The notes below the pieces were generated by a model. That model did no database searches and was not told where the DNA came from. It saw only the letters and a program-made list of their open reading frames with translations. From assembly GCF_030817475.1 (NCBI RefSeq), contig NZ_JAUSZJ010000002.1, positions 3,450,001 through 3,514,000 of the forward strand: DNA of 64,000 bases, read 5' to 3'. This stretch comes from Streptomyces sp. V2I9 (GTDB taxonomy: Bacteria > Actinomycetota > Actinomycetes > Streptomycetales > Streptomycetaceae). Made by a program: the position numbers and the translations under genes. Below are positions 25,268-33,474 of this stretch, one piece after another; position 1 is the stretch's first letter, and each line of letters starts with the position of its first letter.

Positions 25268-25882
25268 GTGAGCCATAATCCGCGTGTGTTGATCACGGGG
25301 TATGGGCACGGGCCGGTGGTTGCCGGGGAGGCGCTGGTCGGACATCCGGGGTTCTGGAGCTGTCATCTGCTGGGGCTGTGTGCGGACGGGGCGTGCGGTG
25401 GGCGTGCTGAGCCTGAGTGGTTCGGGGGTGACGGGGCGGATGCCGATGCCCTCTCCGAGGTTCTCTTCGATCCCGAGCGGTGGCCGGCCTTCCGGGTTCT
25501 GACGGGGGATCAGGGCTCCGAGGGCGGGGTCGTCGTGGTCTACCGGAATCTCGGTGATGAGTTCGGAGTGGACTACCTCCGTGCGGGCTCGACTTCGTGC
25601 GGAGAGGTCCGGCTGTCGTGGAGCGAGCTGACCGGCCTTGCTGACGGTCCCGCTTTCGGTGGTGACGGTGTCCGGGAGTGGGCCGAGCGGTTCCTGTTGC
25701 TTCTGCCGTGTCTGGGTGGGGTGTGGGAGGAGGAGGCCGTGCGCGGGCGGACTGCCGCTGCGCTGAGGGGCGTTGGGGTGCCCGAGGCCACCGTGGAGGT
25801 TGCCGCCGCTCATCTGCTGGGCCATCTTGAGCGACGGGCGTCGCACGATCCCGGTTGGCGCTCGCCGCTCGGCGGGAGGTGA
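25268..25882 (+). CDS. Conserved hypothetical protein
   Basis: 204 residues if started at GTG 25268 (VSHNPRVLITGYGHGPVVAG); starts at 25163 and 25286 are also possible and none has a clear ribosome binding site. The text contains GEALVGHPGFWSCHLLGLCADGACGG and a long helical tail EWAERFLLLLPCLGGVWEEEAVRGRTAAALR. No domain is recognised. Third-codon GC is clearly lower than in neighbours (many T endings), which together with the TTA-containing gene after it suggests a more recently acquired patch. Confidence 0.55.
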   Translation: MSHNPRVLITGYGHGPVVAGEALVGHPGFWSCHLLGLCADGACGGRAEPEWFGGDGADADALSEVLFDPERWPAFRVLTGDQGSEGGVVVVYRNLGDEFGVDYLRAGSTSCGEVRLSWSELTGLADGPAFGGDGVREWAERFLLLLPCLGGVWEEEAVRGRTAAALRGVGVPEATVEVAAAHLLGHLERRASHDPGWRSPLGGR

Positions 25883-26090
25883 CCGGGGCGGCTCGTTCGG
25901 AGGGGTGTGGCTGTCGACCGGGGGTGTTGTCGACCGTCGGTCCGGTTCGGCGGAGCGCCCGTCGTCTCCTGCGCGAGGCACTCGCCGGCTCGTCGGCACC
26001 AACAGCGACTGAGCTGGCCGGAATTCGCCCGTCACCTGGTCGAGTGGGGTTTTCCGCTGGTGGTCGGCGCGCCTTCTCCGCTGCGGTACC

Positions 26091-26106
26091 GTGATCGTGT
26101 CATCAC
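26091..26106. promoter_or_regulatory. Inverted repeat GTGAT-CGTGTC-ATCAC
   Basis: A 5-6-5 palindrome directly before the alternating tract and 110 bp upstream of the HTH gene. It could be an operator, perhaps for the HTH protein itself. Confidence 0.4.
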
Positions 26107-26110
26107 GCTC

Positions 26111-26142
26111 CGTGCATGTACGTGCGTATGCGTACGTGCATG
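26111..26142. other. 32-bp alternating pyrimidine-purine tract
   Basis: Every step from 26111 to 26142 alternates pyrimidine and purine (CGTGCATGTACG, then TGCGTATGCG, then TACGTGCATG). Such tracts can form Z-DNA under negative supercoiling. It lies 75 bp before an HTH-protein gene. Confidence 0.7.
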
Positions 26143-26216
26143 GGGCGGCCCCCGGTGGTGTTCGAGCACCGATCCGAGGGCCTTCACCCAACTAGTGGAA
26201 GAAAGGCTCCACTGGG

Positions 26217-27488
26217 ATGCTTCGGCATGCTATCGCGCCCTCCCGGCGCTACACGAAGGCCTCGCACGATGTCGTGCGCCACCCGCGTCTGTGCGGCGAC
26301 GCGAAGATCCTGATTCTCTACGTCCAGGGGCTGCCCGAGGGGCAGGCCCACCTCCCCCTGTCCGAGCACGCGCGGAAGTTGGGCCTCAAGGGGCGCGCCT
26401 TCCAGCGCGTCAAGGAGCAGTTGCTCACGAACGGCTTCGTGCATGAGCGGCGGGTCTCCGGCGAGCGTGGGTGGTGGGCGACCCGTCAACTCTTCTCCAA
26501 TGTCCCGTTGGACGATGCCGGGGCGTGTGACGTGTGGCGGAAGGAAGGGGATCAGCTGGGGAGCGGGGGCGGCCGTGCGCCGGGTGGCACGCTCGGTGCT
26601 CCTCCCCCGGCTTCTTCCTGTTCCTCTCTCCGTCGCTCCTCTCCTCCGAGTGCGCACCTTCCGGCGGTCGGTCAGCCGGGGCGTCGGACCGTCGGTCACC
26701 ACCTACCGGTAGACGAAGAACGGGAGAAGAACTCATCCCGCCCACCCACCGAAGCGCCGGAGGTGCCCGAGGTACCCGAGGTGCCCGAGACGCCTGACGC
26801 GCTCGGAGTGCCCGAGACACCTGACGCGCCCGAAGCCGTCGAGGCCGAGCGGGTGTTGTTGTCCCTGCGGCATTCCCATCGGGAGCTGTACCTCGGCGCG
26901 GCCGAAGCCCGAGCCCTCGTCGGGCAGGCCGTCGAGTGGTTACGGCGCGGGATGTCCGGGAGCGACCTGCGGCGGGTGCTGACCAGTGACCTGCCGGCCG
27001 GTGGCGTGCGGTCCGCCGTGGGGTTCCTGCGGCACCGGCTGGTGCAGAAGATGCCCGAGCCCCTTGCCCGCGTGAGCGTCGGGCACGAACCCGGTGCCTT
27101 GGAGCGGGGCGTCGAGCCCGCGCCCCGGCGTGAACGTGGGCCCGCGCCCCGGCGTGAACGTGGGCCCGCGTCCCTACGCGAACTCGCATCGGCGCCCGAG
27201 TCCTCGTCCGTGGTCGCCGTCCCCCGGTACGTCGCTCCGCTCGTCACCTGCGAAGGGCCGGGGACCGAGCACGTCTTCCGGTCCCTGGCGGGTGAGACCC
27301 AGTGCCCCGACTGCCAGCAGGAGGCCGCCTGGGCGCGGTGGGCCGAGTACCGGATCGCCGGCCTCGGCGGTGATGCCCGGCCCGGACCCGAGGAGGTGCA
27401 ACCGAGCGGGTGGCGCGGGCGGTTGGCCGCCGCCGTCGCCGCTGCCGCCGACCGCCAGGCCGAGCCGGAAGCCGGTCGGCCGGGCTGA
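26217..27488 (+). CDS. Helix-turn-helix protein with a disordered middle; contains a TTA codon
   Basis: 423 residues. Residues 10-75 form a winged-helix unit (LCGDAKILILYVQGLPEG, LSEHARKLGLKGRAFQRVKEQLLTNGF, ERRVSGERGWWATRQ) that looks like DNA binding. A disordered stretch holds VPEVPEVPETPD repeats and a later APRRERGP duplication. A second helical block (ELYLGAAEARALVGQAVEWL) and a C-x2-C pair (ETQCPDCQQE) follow. Similar proteins occur as several paralogues in streptomycetes with unknown function. The Leu at codon 242 is TTA (26940-26942), so translation should need bldA tRNA. Codon use is less GC-biased than usual. Confidence 0.75.
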   Translation: MLRHAIAPSRRYTKASHDVVRHPRLCGDAKILILYVQGLPEGQAHLPLSEHARKLGLKGRAFQRVKEQLLTNGFVHERRVSGERGWWATRQLFSNVPLDDAGACDVWRKEGDQLGSGGGRAPGGTLGAPPPASSCSSLRRSSPPSAHLPAVGQPGRRTVGHHLPVDEEREKNSSRPPTEAPEVPEVPEVPETPDALGVPETPDAPEAVEAERVLLSLRHSHRELYLGAAEARALVGQAVEWLRRGMSGSDLRRVLTSDLPAGGVRSAVGFLRHRLVQKMPEPLARVSVGHEPGALERGVEPAPRRERGPAPRRERGPASLRELASAPESSSVVAVPRYVAPLVTCEGPGTEHVFRSLAGETQCPDCQQEAAWARWAEYRIAGLGGDARPGPEEVQPSGWRGRLAAAVAAAADRQAEPEAGRPG

Positions 27489-27703
27489 GCCGGAGGCCTG
27501 TCGCCCGGCCGATCGGGTGGCAGGCCAGGGCGTGGCGAGGGCCGAGCCGGACATGGCTGTGCCCGGAACCCCCGTGGGGCTTCCGGGCACTTACCGGCCT
27601 GACCGGCCCGGCCTGCCGCTCGGTGCGCTCGGTGCGACCGGTGCGCTCGGTCCGACCGGTCCGACCGGGCTGCCGTTGAGGGCGTGGAAGTCCCGCCCCG
27701 GCG

Positions 27704-29185
27704 TCAGCCCTTGATCTCGATCTCGCCGTTCTGCCGCGACCCCGTGCCCGGTTCGCCCGTCGTCGCGGCGCCCGCCGCCGTACCGGCTTCCCCGGTCGTG
27801 GGCGCGGGCACCGTGCCCGTACGGGACGTGAGGTTGTTCAGGAGCGACGCCAGGTCCACGCCCGTCGTCGAGCTGAGCAGCTCCATGCCCTGCGCGACGT
27901 TGTCCGTGACCGTGCGGGCCAGCTGGCTCGCGCCGTCCGTGGAGATGACCGTCATCTTGTCGATGGCGCTCAGCGGCTCGGAAGCCTTCGCCACGACGCT
28001 CGGGAGGACCTCAACCAGCATCTGGAGGACGGCCGCGTCACCGTACTGCGCGAACGCGTCCGCCTTCTTCCGCATGGCCTCGGCCTCGGCCGCACCCTTG
28101 GCGGCGATCGACGCGGCCTCCGCCTCACCCTCGATGCGGACCGCGTCGGCCAGCGCCGAACGGTGCAGCTTCTCGCCCTGACCGGTCAGGCGCGAGCGCT
28201 CCGCGTCGGCCTCGGCCTCCTTGACCTGGGCGATGCGGCGGGCCTCCGCCTCCTGCTCGGCCTGGTAGCGGGCGGCGTCGGCGGGCTTACGGACCTTCGT
28301 GTCCAGCTCGCGGTCGGTCAGCGCGGCCTGGCGCTCGGCGACCTTCTCCTGCTCGGCGAGGACTTCCTGCTGGCGGGCGGCTTCGGCGAGCGGGCCGGCG
28401 GCGTTGGCCTTGGCGGCCGCCGCCTCCGTCTCGGCCTTGATTTCGGCCTGCTTCAGGTAGTACGTCCGCTCGGCGATGGCGATCTCCTCGGCCGCCTTCA
28501 GCCGGGCCTGCTCCGAGGCGCGCTTCGCGATGGCCTCGGCGATGTCCGCCTCCTGCTTGGCGCGGGCTGCCTCCGGGCGGCCGAGGTCCTCCAGGTAGGA
28601 GCCCTCGGTGGTGATGTCCTGGATCTGGAAGGCGTCCAGGATCAGGCCCTGACCGGAGAGGCTGGCCTCGGCCTCCTCCGCCACCTGCCCGGCGAACGCG
28701 GCCCGGTCCCGGATGATGTCCTCGACCGACATCCGGCCGACGATCGCGCGGAGCGCGCCGGAGAGCACTTCCTGGGTGAAGCCGACGATGCCGTCCTGCT
28801 GCTGGAGGAAGCGCTGGGCGGCGGCGCGGATCGCGTCCTCGCTGCCGCCGACCTTGACGATGGCGACGCCTTCGAGGTTCGACTTCACGCCGCGCAGCGT
28901 CACCGCGCCGCGCACGGCGATCGGGATGTGGCGGCTGGAGAGGTCCAGCGTGAACTTCTGCTGGACGAACGGCACGACGAAGACGCCGCCGCCGACGACG
29001 ACCTTCTGACCGCTGTTGTCGATGCTGGTGAGGCCCGTGACCGGGTCCGTCGACTTCTTGCCCCGGCGGCCGGTGATGATGAACGCCTCGCTGGGCCCGG
29101 CCACCTTGTAGCGCGTGATGACGACGAGGCCGAGCAGGACGAGGAGTACGACGATGCCGATGACGGCGATGACTACTGGACTCAT
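27704..29185 (-). CDS. SPFH/flotillin-like membrane protein
   Basis: 493 residues. One N-terminal helix (VVIAVIGIVVLLVLLGLVVI) anchors a band-7/SPFH domain (about 30-200) with AFIITGRRGKK, RHIPIAVRGAVTLRGVKSNL and VEDIIRDRAAFAGQVAEEAE. A long Ala/Glu/Lys coiled coil (about 205-380) follows, with AEAIAKRASEQARLKAAEE and ADAVRIEGEAEAASIAAKG, as in FloT/YuaG. Flotillins scaffold membrane microdomains and oligomerise through the coiled coil. The NfeD-like protein is encoded just upstream on the same strand, the standard partner order. The C-terminal Gly/Thr tail is low complexity. Confidence 0.93.
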   Translation of the reverse strand: MSPVVIAVIGIVVLLVLLGLVVITRYKVAGPSEAFIITGRRGKKSTDPVTGLTSIDNSGQKVVVGGGVFVVPFVQQKFTLDLSSRHIPIAVRGAVTLRGVKSNLEGVAIVKVGGSEDAIRAAAQRFLQQQDGIVGFTQEVLSGALRAIVGRMSVEDIIRDRAAFAGQVAEEAEASLSGQGLILDAFQIQDITTEGSYLEDLGRPEAARAKQEADIAEAIAKRASEQARLKAAEEIAIAERTYYLKQAEIKAETEAAAAKANAAGPLAEAARQQEVLAEQEKVAERQAALTDRELDTKVRKPADAARYQAEQEAEARRIAQVKEAEADAERSRLTGQGEKLHRSALADAVRIEGEAEAASIAAKGAAEAEAMRKKADAFAQYGDAAVLQMLVEVLPSVVAKASEPLSAIDKMTVISTDGASQLARTVTDNVAQGMELLSSTTGVDLASLLNNLTSRTGTVPAPTTGEAGTAAGAATTGEPGTGSRQNGEIEIKG

Positions 29186-29324
29186 GGGATGTGTCCCCCC
29201 TGCCTCCCGTGGGGGACGGCAGATTGTCGTGGAGCTGGGCAGAGCTGTGGAGTTGATCGTCGGTCATGGGCGAAAGACGAAAGAAGAAGGGCGGCGGGCG
29301 CCGGGCGAACCGGGTCTCGCGCGG

Positions 29325-29834
29325 TCAGCGCTCCACCGGGCGGACCGCGACCGAGGTGGTCGACAGCGCCTCTTCCACCCAGATCTCGGTGCCGCGCGCG
29401 ACGGGCGCGGCCGCCTTGGCCGCGTACTTCACGGGCTGGCCGCCCAGGCGCAGCAGCACCTCGCCGTAGCCCCCTGCCGGGATGGCCGTCACGACGGAAC
29501 CCGCCGTGCCGACCAGGTCGGATGCGCGCGGCGTGGTGTGGGTCTGGTCGCGCATCAGGGCCTGGCTGAGCTTCCAGGTCAGCCAGCCCGCCACCAGACC
29601 GGCCGCGCAGCCGACAGCCGTGGCCGCGACCGTTCCGACCCCCGTCGTGCCGAGCACGATGGCCCCGCCGAAGCCGAGCATCGAGACGAATCCGGCGATC
29701 ACCGGGAGCGACAGCAGCCCGTCGAACAGGCCGTCGAGCACGCCCCCGAAGAGACCTTCGAGAAGGCCGTCGAAGATCAGGGAGAAGGCGAGCAGGGCGA
29801 TCCCCGCAATGCCGAGACCGAGAAAGAAGGTCAC
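29325..29834 (-). CDS. NfeD-like membrane protein, partner of the flotillin
   Basis: 169 residues from GTG behind GGGGAG; the longer frame translates the 5' region and is rejected. Two or three helices (VTFFLGLGIAGIALLAFSLI, then PVIAGFVSMLGFGGAIVL and VAATAVGCAAGLVAGWLTW) are followed by an OB-fold-like end (GTAGSVVTAIPAGGYGEVLL, then ARGTEIWVEEALSTTSVAV). This matches short NfeD proteins paired with SPFH genes. It lies 139 bp upstream of the SPFH gene on the same strand. The element at 29917-29944 lies upstream of its start, in the gap after the peroxiredoxin. Confidence 0.82.
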   Translation of the reverse strand: MTFFLGLGIAGIALLAFSLIFDGLLEGLFGGVLDGLFDGLLSLPVIAGFVSMLGFGGAIVLGTTGVGTVAATAVGCAAGLVAGWLTWKLSQALMRDQTHTTPRASDLVGTAGSVVTAIPAGGYGEVLLRLGGQPVKYAAKAAAPVARGTEIWVEEALSTTSVAVRPVER

Positions 29835-29916
29835 GTGATCACTCCCCGCCTGGCGGCTTCCCCCGAATGTCTTACGTCGATCTGGCTGGATGGTCCCATA
29901 CGGCACCTGCCTCAGT

Positions 29917-29944
29917 CACTGCCGGAACCCGGCAATATTTACGC
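29917..29944. promoter_or_regulatory. Palindromic element, copy B (before the NfeD-like gene)
   Basis: 27 of 28 bases match the element upstream of the PucR gene at 17535, and similarity continues weakly for another 17 bases. The palindrome TGCCGG-AAC-CCGGCA lies between the stop of the peroxiredoxin gene and the start of the NfeD-like gene; the right end (from 29939) overlaps the last codons of the peroxiredoxin. Confidence 0.55.
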
Positions 29945-30424
29945 CTCTTTGATGCCGGACAAACGGTCCGTGAGCGTGGAGAGCGACTGGAAGGTCGCTC
30001 CGAGCAGCGCCACGTGCTTCCAGCGCAGCACCCCGTCCGGGTCGATGAGGAAGACCGCCCGCCGCACCCCGATTCCCGGCGCGGCGACTCCGTACGCCCT
30101 CGCGGTCTCGCGGCCTTCGTCGGCCAGCAGGGGCATCCGGAGGTCGTACGCGCGGGCGAACGACTCATGACTGTCCACACCCTGTGGACTGATTCCCCAG
30201 ACATCGGCGTCGAGCCCCTCGAACACTTCCATGCCCGAGGAGTACGAGCACAGCTGCTTCGTGCAGACGCTGGTGTTGTCCCCCGGATAGAACGCCAGCA
30301 CCACCGACCGGCCGCGGGCGGAGGAGAGCCGGTAGTCGGCGCGTTCGAACGAATCGCCCGAGAGTGATCCGCCCGGAAGCGTGAAGTCCGGTGCCATGCT
30401 GCCGAGTTGGGGTCCTGATGCCAT
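29939..30424 (-). CDS. Peroxiredoxin (AhpE/BCP-like thiol peroxidase)
   Basis: 161 residues starting at ATG behind GAAGGAG. The active site is T51-S-V-C54-T-K-Q-L-C59 after FYPGDN: peroxidatic Cys54 with the conserved Thr three residues before it, and a resolving Cys five later, as in BCP/PrxQ proteins. SPQGVDSHESFARAYDL and the C-terminal GVRRAVFLIDPDGVLRWKHVA complete the thioredoxin fold. It removes hydroperoxides in the cytoplasm, probably reduced by thioredoxin. It stands upstream of the NfeD/flotillin genes on the same strand, which suggests a shared membrane or oxidative-stress response, but a gap of 104 bp separates them. Confidence 0.92.
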   Translation of the reverse strand: MASGPQLGSMAPDFTLPGGSLSGDSFERADYRLSSARGRSVVLAFYPGDNTSVCTKQLCSYSSGMEVFEGLDADVWGISPQGVDSHESFARAYDLRMPLLADEGRETARAYGVAAPGIGVRRAVFLIDPDGVLRWKHVALLGATFQSLSTLTDRLSGIKEA

Positions 30425-30650
30425 GGAGGCTCCTTCGGTGTCATGTACGGGGATGGTGCTGACGCCACGAATGGTTCCGCGCCCGTGACCGTACAGTGGA
30501 CGGCACTTCCCGCCCCTCGCGCCCGCCCCGTCGTCACGGGGGCGACCGGTTCGCCGGCCTGTCGGCCCGTACGCCCCATCCGGAGCGGCCCCGGCGACGT
30601 ATACGGGGACGAGGGGGCTCCGCGCCCCGCATCCGGACCTGGAGGTACGC

Positions 30651-31412
30651 GTGGTTCAACGACCGCCGTCGGCAGCGGTGCTCGTCCTGCACGGCGGGCG
30701 CGAGGCCGGTACGGAACCCCCGCCGCCGGGGCTGCTCAATCTGCCCGGCACCCGGATGCGCCCCTTCGTCCGGGCGCTCGGCCGGGCCGTCCGCGCCCCC
30801 GGCGGGAACGTCCTCGTCCAGCAGGTGCGGTACGCCCACCGAGGCTGGAACGGCACCCGCGCGGACCCCTTCCACGACGCCGTGGCCGCTCTGGACGCGC
30901 TACGGGAAGAGGCGGGGGACGAGCTGCCGGTGGTGCTCCTCGGCCACTCCATGGGGGCGCGCGCCGCCCTCCGAGCCGCCGGGCACCCCTTGGTACGGGG
31001 CGTCGTCGGGCTGGCCCCGTGGTGTCCGCCGGGAGACCCGGTCACCCAGCTCGCGGGCCGTGACGTCGTCCTCGTCCACAGTAACCGGGACCGGCTGACC
31101 AGCCCCCGGGCCAGCCAGTCGCTCACCGCGCGGGCCCGCCGGGCCGGCGCCCGTACCTGCATGATCACGGTCCGGGGCGGCGACCACGCCATGCTCCGCC
31201 GGGCCCCCGCCTGGCACCGCCTCACCACCACGCTGGTCGTGGGACTGCTCGGTTCCGGCAGTCTGCCCGGTCCGGTCGGCGCGGCGCTGGCCCTGCCGCC
31301 CACGGCGGAGGCCACCGAGGGCACCCTCGACCTGGACCTCGACCTGGACCTCGATCTCGGCTCCGGTCCTGGCTCCGGTCCGTTCCCTGACCGGACGGAT
31401 CTCGCGCGCTGA
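30651..31412 (+). CDS. Alpha/beta hydrolase with an acidic repeat tail
   Basis: 253 residues from GTG after GGAGGT. AVLVLHGGRE is the oxyanion strand, the nucleophile is S100 in GHSMGA, and the late GGDHAMLRR supplies the His. The lid region is short. After residue 220 the sequence becomes EGTLDLDLDLDLDLGSGPGSGP, an acidic dipeptide repeat likely to be disordered or to bind divalent ions. Alpha/beta hydrolases act on esters, amides or lipids; the substrate is unknown. It is divergent from the peroxiredoxin with 226 bp between. Confidence 0.82.
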   Translation: MVQRPPSAAVLVLHGGREAGTEPPPPGLLNLPGTRMRPFVRALGRAVRAPGGNVLVQQVRYAHRGWNGTRADPFHDAVAALDALREEAGDELPVVLLGHSMGARAALRAAGHPLVRGVVGLAPWCPPGDPVTQLAGRDVVLVHSNRDRLTSPRASQSLTARARRAGARTCMITVRGGDHAMLRRAPAWHRLTTTLVVGLLGSGSLPGPVGAALALPPTAEATEGTLDLDLDLDLDLGSGPGSGPFPDRTDLAR

Positions 31413-31498
31413 CCCGCCGAACTGCTCTCCCGAGCCGTCCACCGCCGGGCCGCTGATCGGTCGTCCTGCGGATGCGGTGCGAGGAGGGGCGGCCGACG

Positions 31499-33268
31499 AT
31501 GGAGTCCCAGGACTCGGGGGCGACGAGGGCGGGAGGAAAGGTCTTGCAGGCCGATGCGTGCGACGACGGCATGCCGTCGTTCTTCGACCCGAAAACGGTC
31601 GCGGCCCTGTTCGACGGCAATCCGGCCGCCGTTGCGGTGCTCGACCACAACCTCCGCTACACCTACGTCAACCCGGCCCTCGAACGGCTCAACGGCCTTC
31701 CCGCCGCCTCCCACCTCGGACGGACCTTCTTCCAGGTGCTGCCCGAGCTGAACGGTCGGGCCACCACCATGCGCGCCGTGCTGGCCGACGGAAAGCCCCG
31801 CGAGGAGACGATCAGCGGGCGGACCTGGGCGGCGGACGGGCCGGGCCAGCAGCTCTGGAGGGCCACCTACCACCGGCTCGACGCGGACGGCGAGGGCTGC
31901 GGGCTGATGGCGATCGTCGTCGAGATCACCGACACCGTCCGGCAGCACGAGGAGCTGGAACAGGCCCGCGGCCGTGTCGCCCTGCTCAGCACCGCCGCCG
32001 TCCGGATCGGCACCACGCTCGACATGGACACCACCTGCCGGGAGTTGACCGACTTCGTGGTGCCCGCCTTCGCCGACGTCGCGGCGGTCGACGTGTTCCC
32101 GGCCGAGGTGGGGCACTCCGTGCGCCGCCCGGCCCCCGGTGTCGTACGGCTGCGGCGGGCTGCGCTGCGGGGCGACGGCGACCTCGACGAGGTGATGCAG
32201 GAGTTCGGCCATCCGGGGGAGTACGTCGATTTCGCGCCGGACTCCGCGGTGGCTCGCTGCCTCGCGGAGAACGAACCGGTCATCGACGACTGGGAGGACC
32301 ACCCGCACGGGCGCAGCGCCTCCACATCGGACCGGATCACCACCTCCCGCGCGCTCGGCCTGCGCCAGGCGCTCGTCGTCCCGCTCACCGCGCGCACCCG
32401 GCCGCTCGGCGCGCTCAGCCTCGTCCGGGCCGAGGGCTCCCCCTCCTTCGACGACCAGGACGTCGCCGTGGCCCGCGAACTGGCCCTCCGGGCGGGCGTC
32501 GACCTCGACCACGCCCGTCGCTACGACCACGAGCACAGCATCGCCCGCGAGCTCCAGCGCTCACTGCTGTCCGAGCCCTGGGGGCCCCACCCCCACGTCG
32601 AGGTCGCCACCCGCTACCGCCCCGCCGACCAGGGCGTCCTGGTCGGCGGCGACTGGTTCGACGTCGTGCCGCTCCGGGACGGCAGGCACCTCAAGGCGAT
32701 GGGCGACGTGATGGGCCACGGTGTGGAGGCGGCCGTGGCGATGAGCCAGTACCGCTCCCTGCTGCGGCTGCTGGCACAGGAGGACCTCCCGCCGCACCAG
32801 ATCCTGGAGCAGCTCGACGGGATGGTGGAGCGGTCGGGCCTGGACCGGGCGGCGACCTGCCTCCTCGCCGTCGTCGACCGGTTCGGCGGGGTGTGCGAGG
32901 TGGCCAGCGCGGGCCACCTCCCCCCGGTCTTCATCGACCCCGGCACCGCCGCGGCGCGGGTCGTGCCGGTGCCGGTCGGGCCGCCGCTCGGCACCGGATT
33001 CGGCGGCTACCGGACCGCGTCCGTGCCCTGCGGTCCGGGGACCGTGCTGTTCATGTACACCGACGGGCTGGTGGAGCGCCGGGGCGAGGACATCGACGTG
33101 TCGGTACGGCGGCTGGCCTCGCTGACCCTGCCGCCCGGCGGTGGTCTGGAGGACCTTCTGGACCGGGTGCTGGACCGGTTCGGCGATGACGCGGAGGACG
33201 ACATCGCCGTCCTCGCGTCCCGCATCCGCGAGGATCCGTCGGTGGTGCGGCCCACGCCGCCGGAGTGA
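31499..33268 (+). CDS. PAS-GAF-SpoIIE/PP2C phosphatase
   Basis: 589 residues from the ATG behind GAGGAGGGG (an upstream in-frame ATG lacks a site). PAS at about 25-140 (GNPAAVAVLDHNLRYTYVNPAL, then LWRATYHRLDADGEG), GAF at about 150-320 (GTTLDMDTTCRELTDFVVP, LRQALVVPLTARTRPLGALSL) and PP2C of the SpoIIE/RsbU kind at about 335-570: ARELQRSLLSE, VGGDWFDVVPL, GDVMGHGVEAAVAMSQYR, VASAGHLPPV and VLFMYTDGLVERR. It lacks the RsbW-like kinase domain found in many streptomycete homologues. Such phosphatases dephosphorylate anti-sigma antagonists; none is adjacent. Confidence 0.93.
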   Translation: MESQDSGATRAGGKVLQADACDDGMPSFFDPKTVAALFDGNPAAVAVLDHNLRYTYVNPALERLNGLPAASHLGRTFFQVLPELNGRATTMRAVLADGKPREETISGRTWAADGPGQQLWRATYHRLDADGEGCGLMAIVVEITDTVRQHEELEQARGRVALLSTAAVRIGTTLDMDTTCRELTDFVVPAFADVAAVDVFPAEVGHSVRRPAPGVVRLRRAALRGDGDLDEVMQEFGHPGEYVDFAPDSAVARCLAENEPVIDDWEDHPHGRSASTSDRITTSRALGLRQALVVPLTARTRPLGALSLVRAEGSPSFDDQDVAVARELALRAGVDLDHARRYDHEHSIARELQRSLLSEPWGPHPHVEVATRYRPADQGVLVGGDWFDVVPLRDGRHLKAMGDVMGHGVEAAVAMSQYRSLLRLLAQEDLPPHQILEQLDGMVERSGLDRAATCLLAVVDRFGGVCEVASAGHLPPVFIDPGTAAARVVPVPVGPPLGTGFGGYRTASVPCGPGTVLFMYTDGLVERRGEDIDVSVRRLASLTLPPGGGLEDLLDRVLDRFGDDAEDDIAVLASRIREDPSVVRPTPPE

Positions 33269-33336
33269 CCGGCCGGTCGGGCTCAGCGGCGTACCCCGGT
33301 CGCCAGGGCGGTCAGCGCCGGGGGCAGGGTGATGAT

Positions 33337-33444
33337 CTCCGGCCTCTCGGGTCTCCGGCCTCTCCGGCCTCTCGGGTCTCCGGCCTCTCGGGTGTCCGGC
33401 TTCTCGGGGGCCTCCGGCTTCTCGGGTGTCCAACCTCTCGGGTG
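33337..33444 (+). repeat. Minisatellite of 16-17 bp CTCCGGCCTCTCGGGT units
   Basis: About six degenerate copies occupy 33337-33444 in the 206-bp gap between the phosphatase and the small protein gene. Successive units differ at one to three bases. No gene or hairpin is associated. Confidence 0.7.
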
Positions 33445-33474
33445 GGGTGCTGCCCGGCTCGGGCCGCTTCCGGC

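Larger units (their letters stand above)
25883..26216. other. Regulatory gap with a palindrome and alternating tract
   Basis: 334 bp without a gene. The left half is ordinary GC-rich text. The right half holds GTGAT-N6-ATCAC (26091-26106) and a 32-bp alternating purine-pyrimidine run (26111-26142), then a GGAAGAAAGG ribosome binding site near 26197. Confidence 0.6.

Noticed and set aside
27704..29569. Open frames on the plus strand across the flotillin gene.
   Set aside because: They mirror the coiled-coil codons and have no independent start signal or domain.
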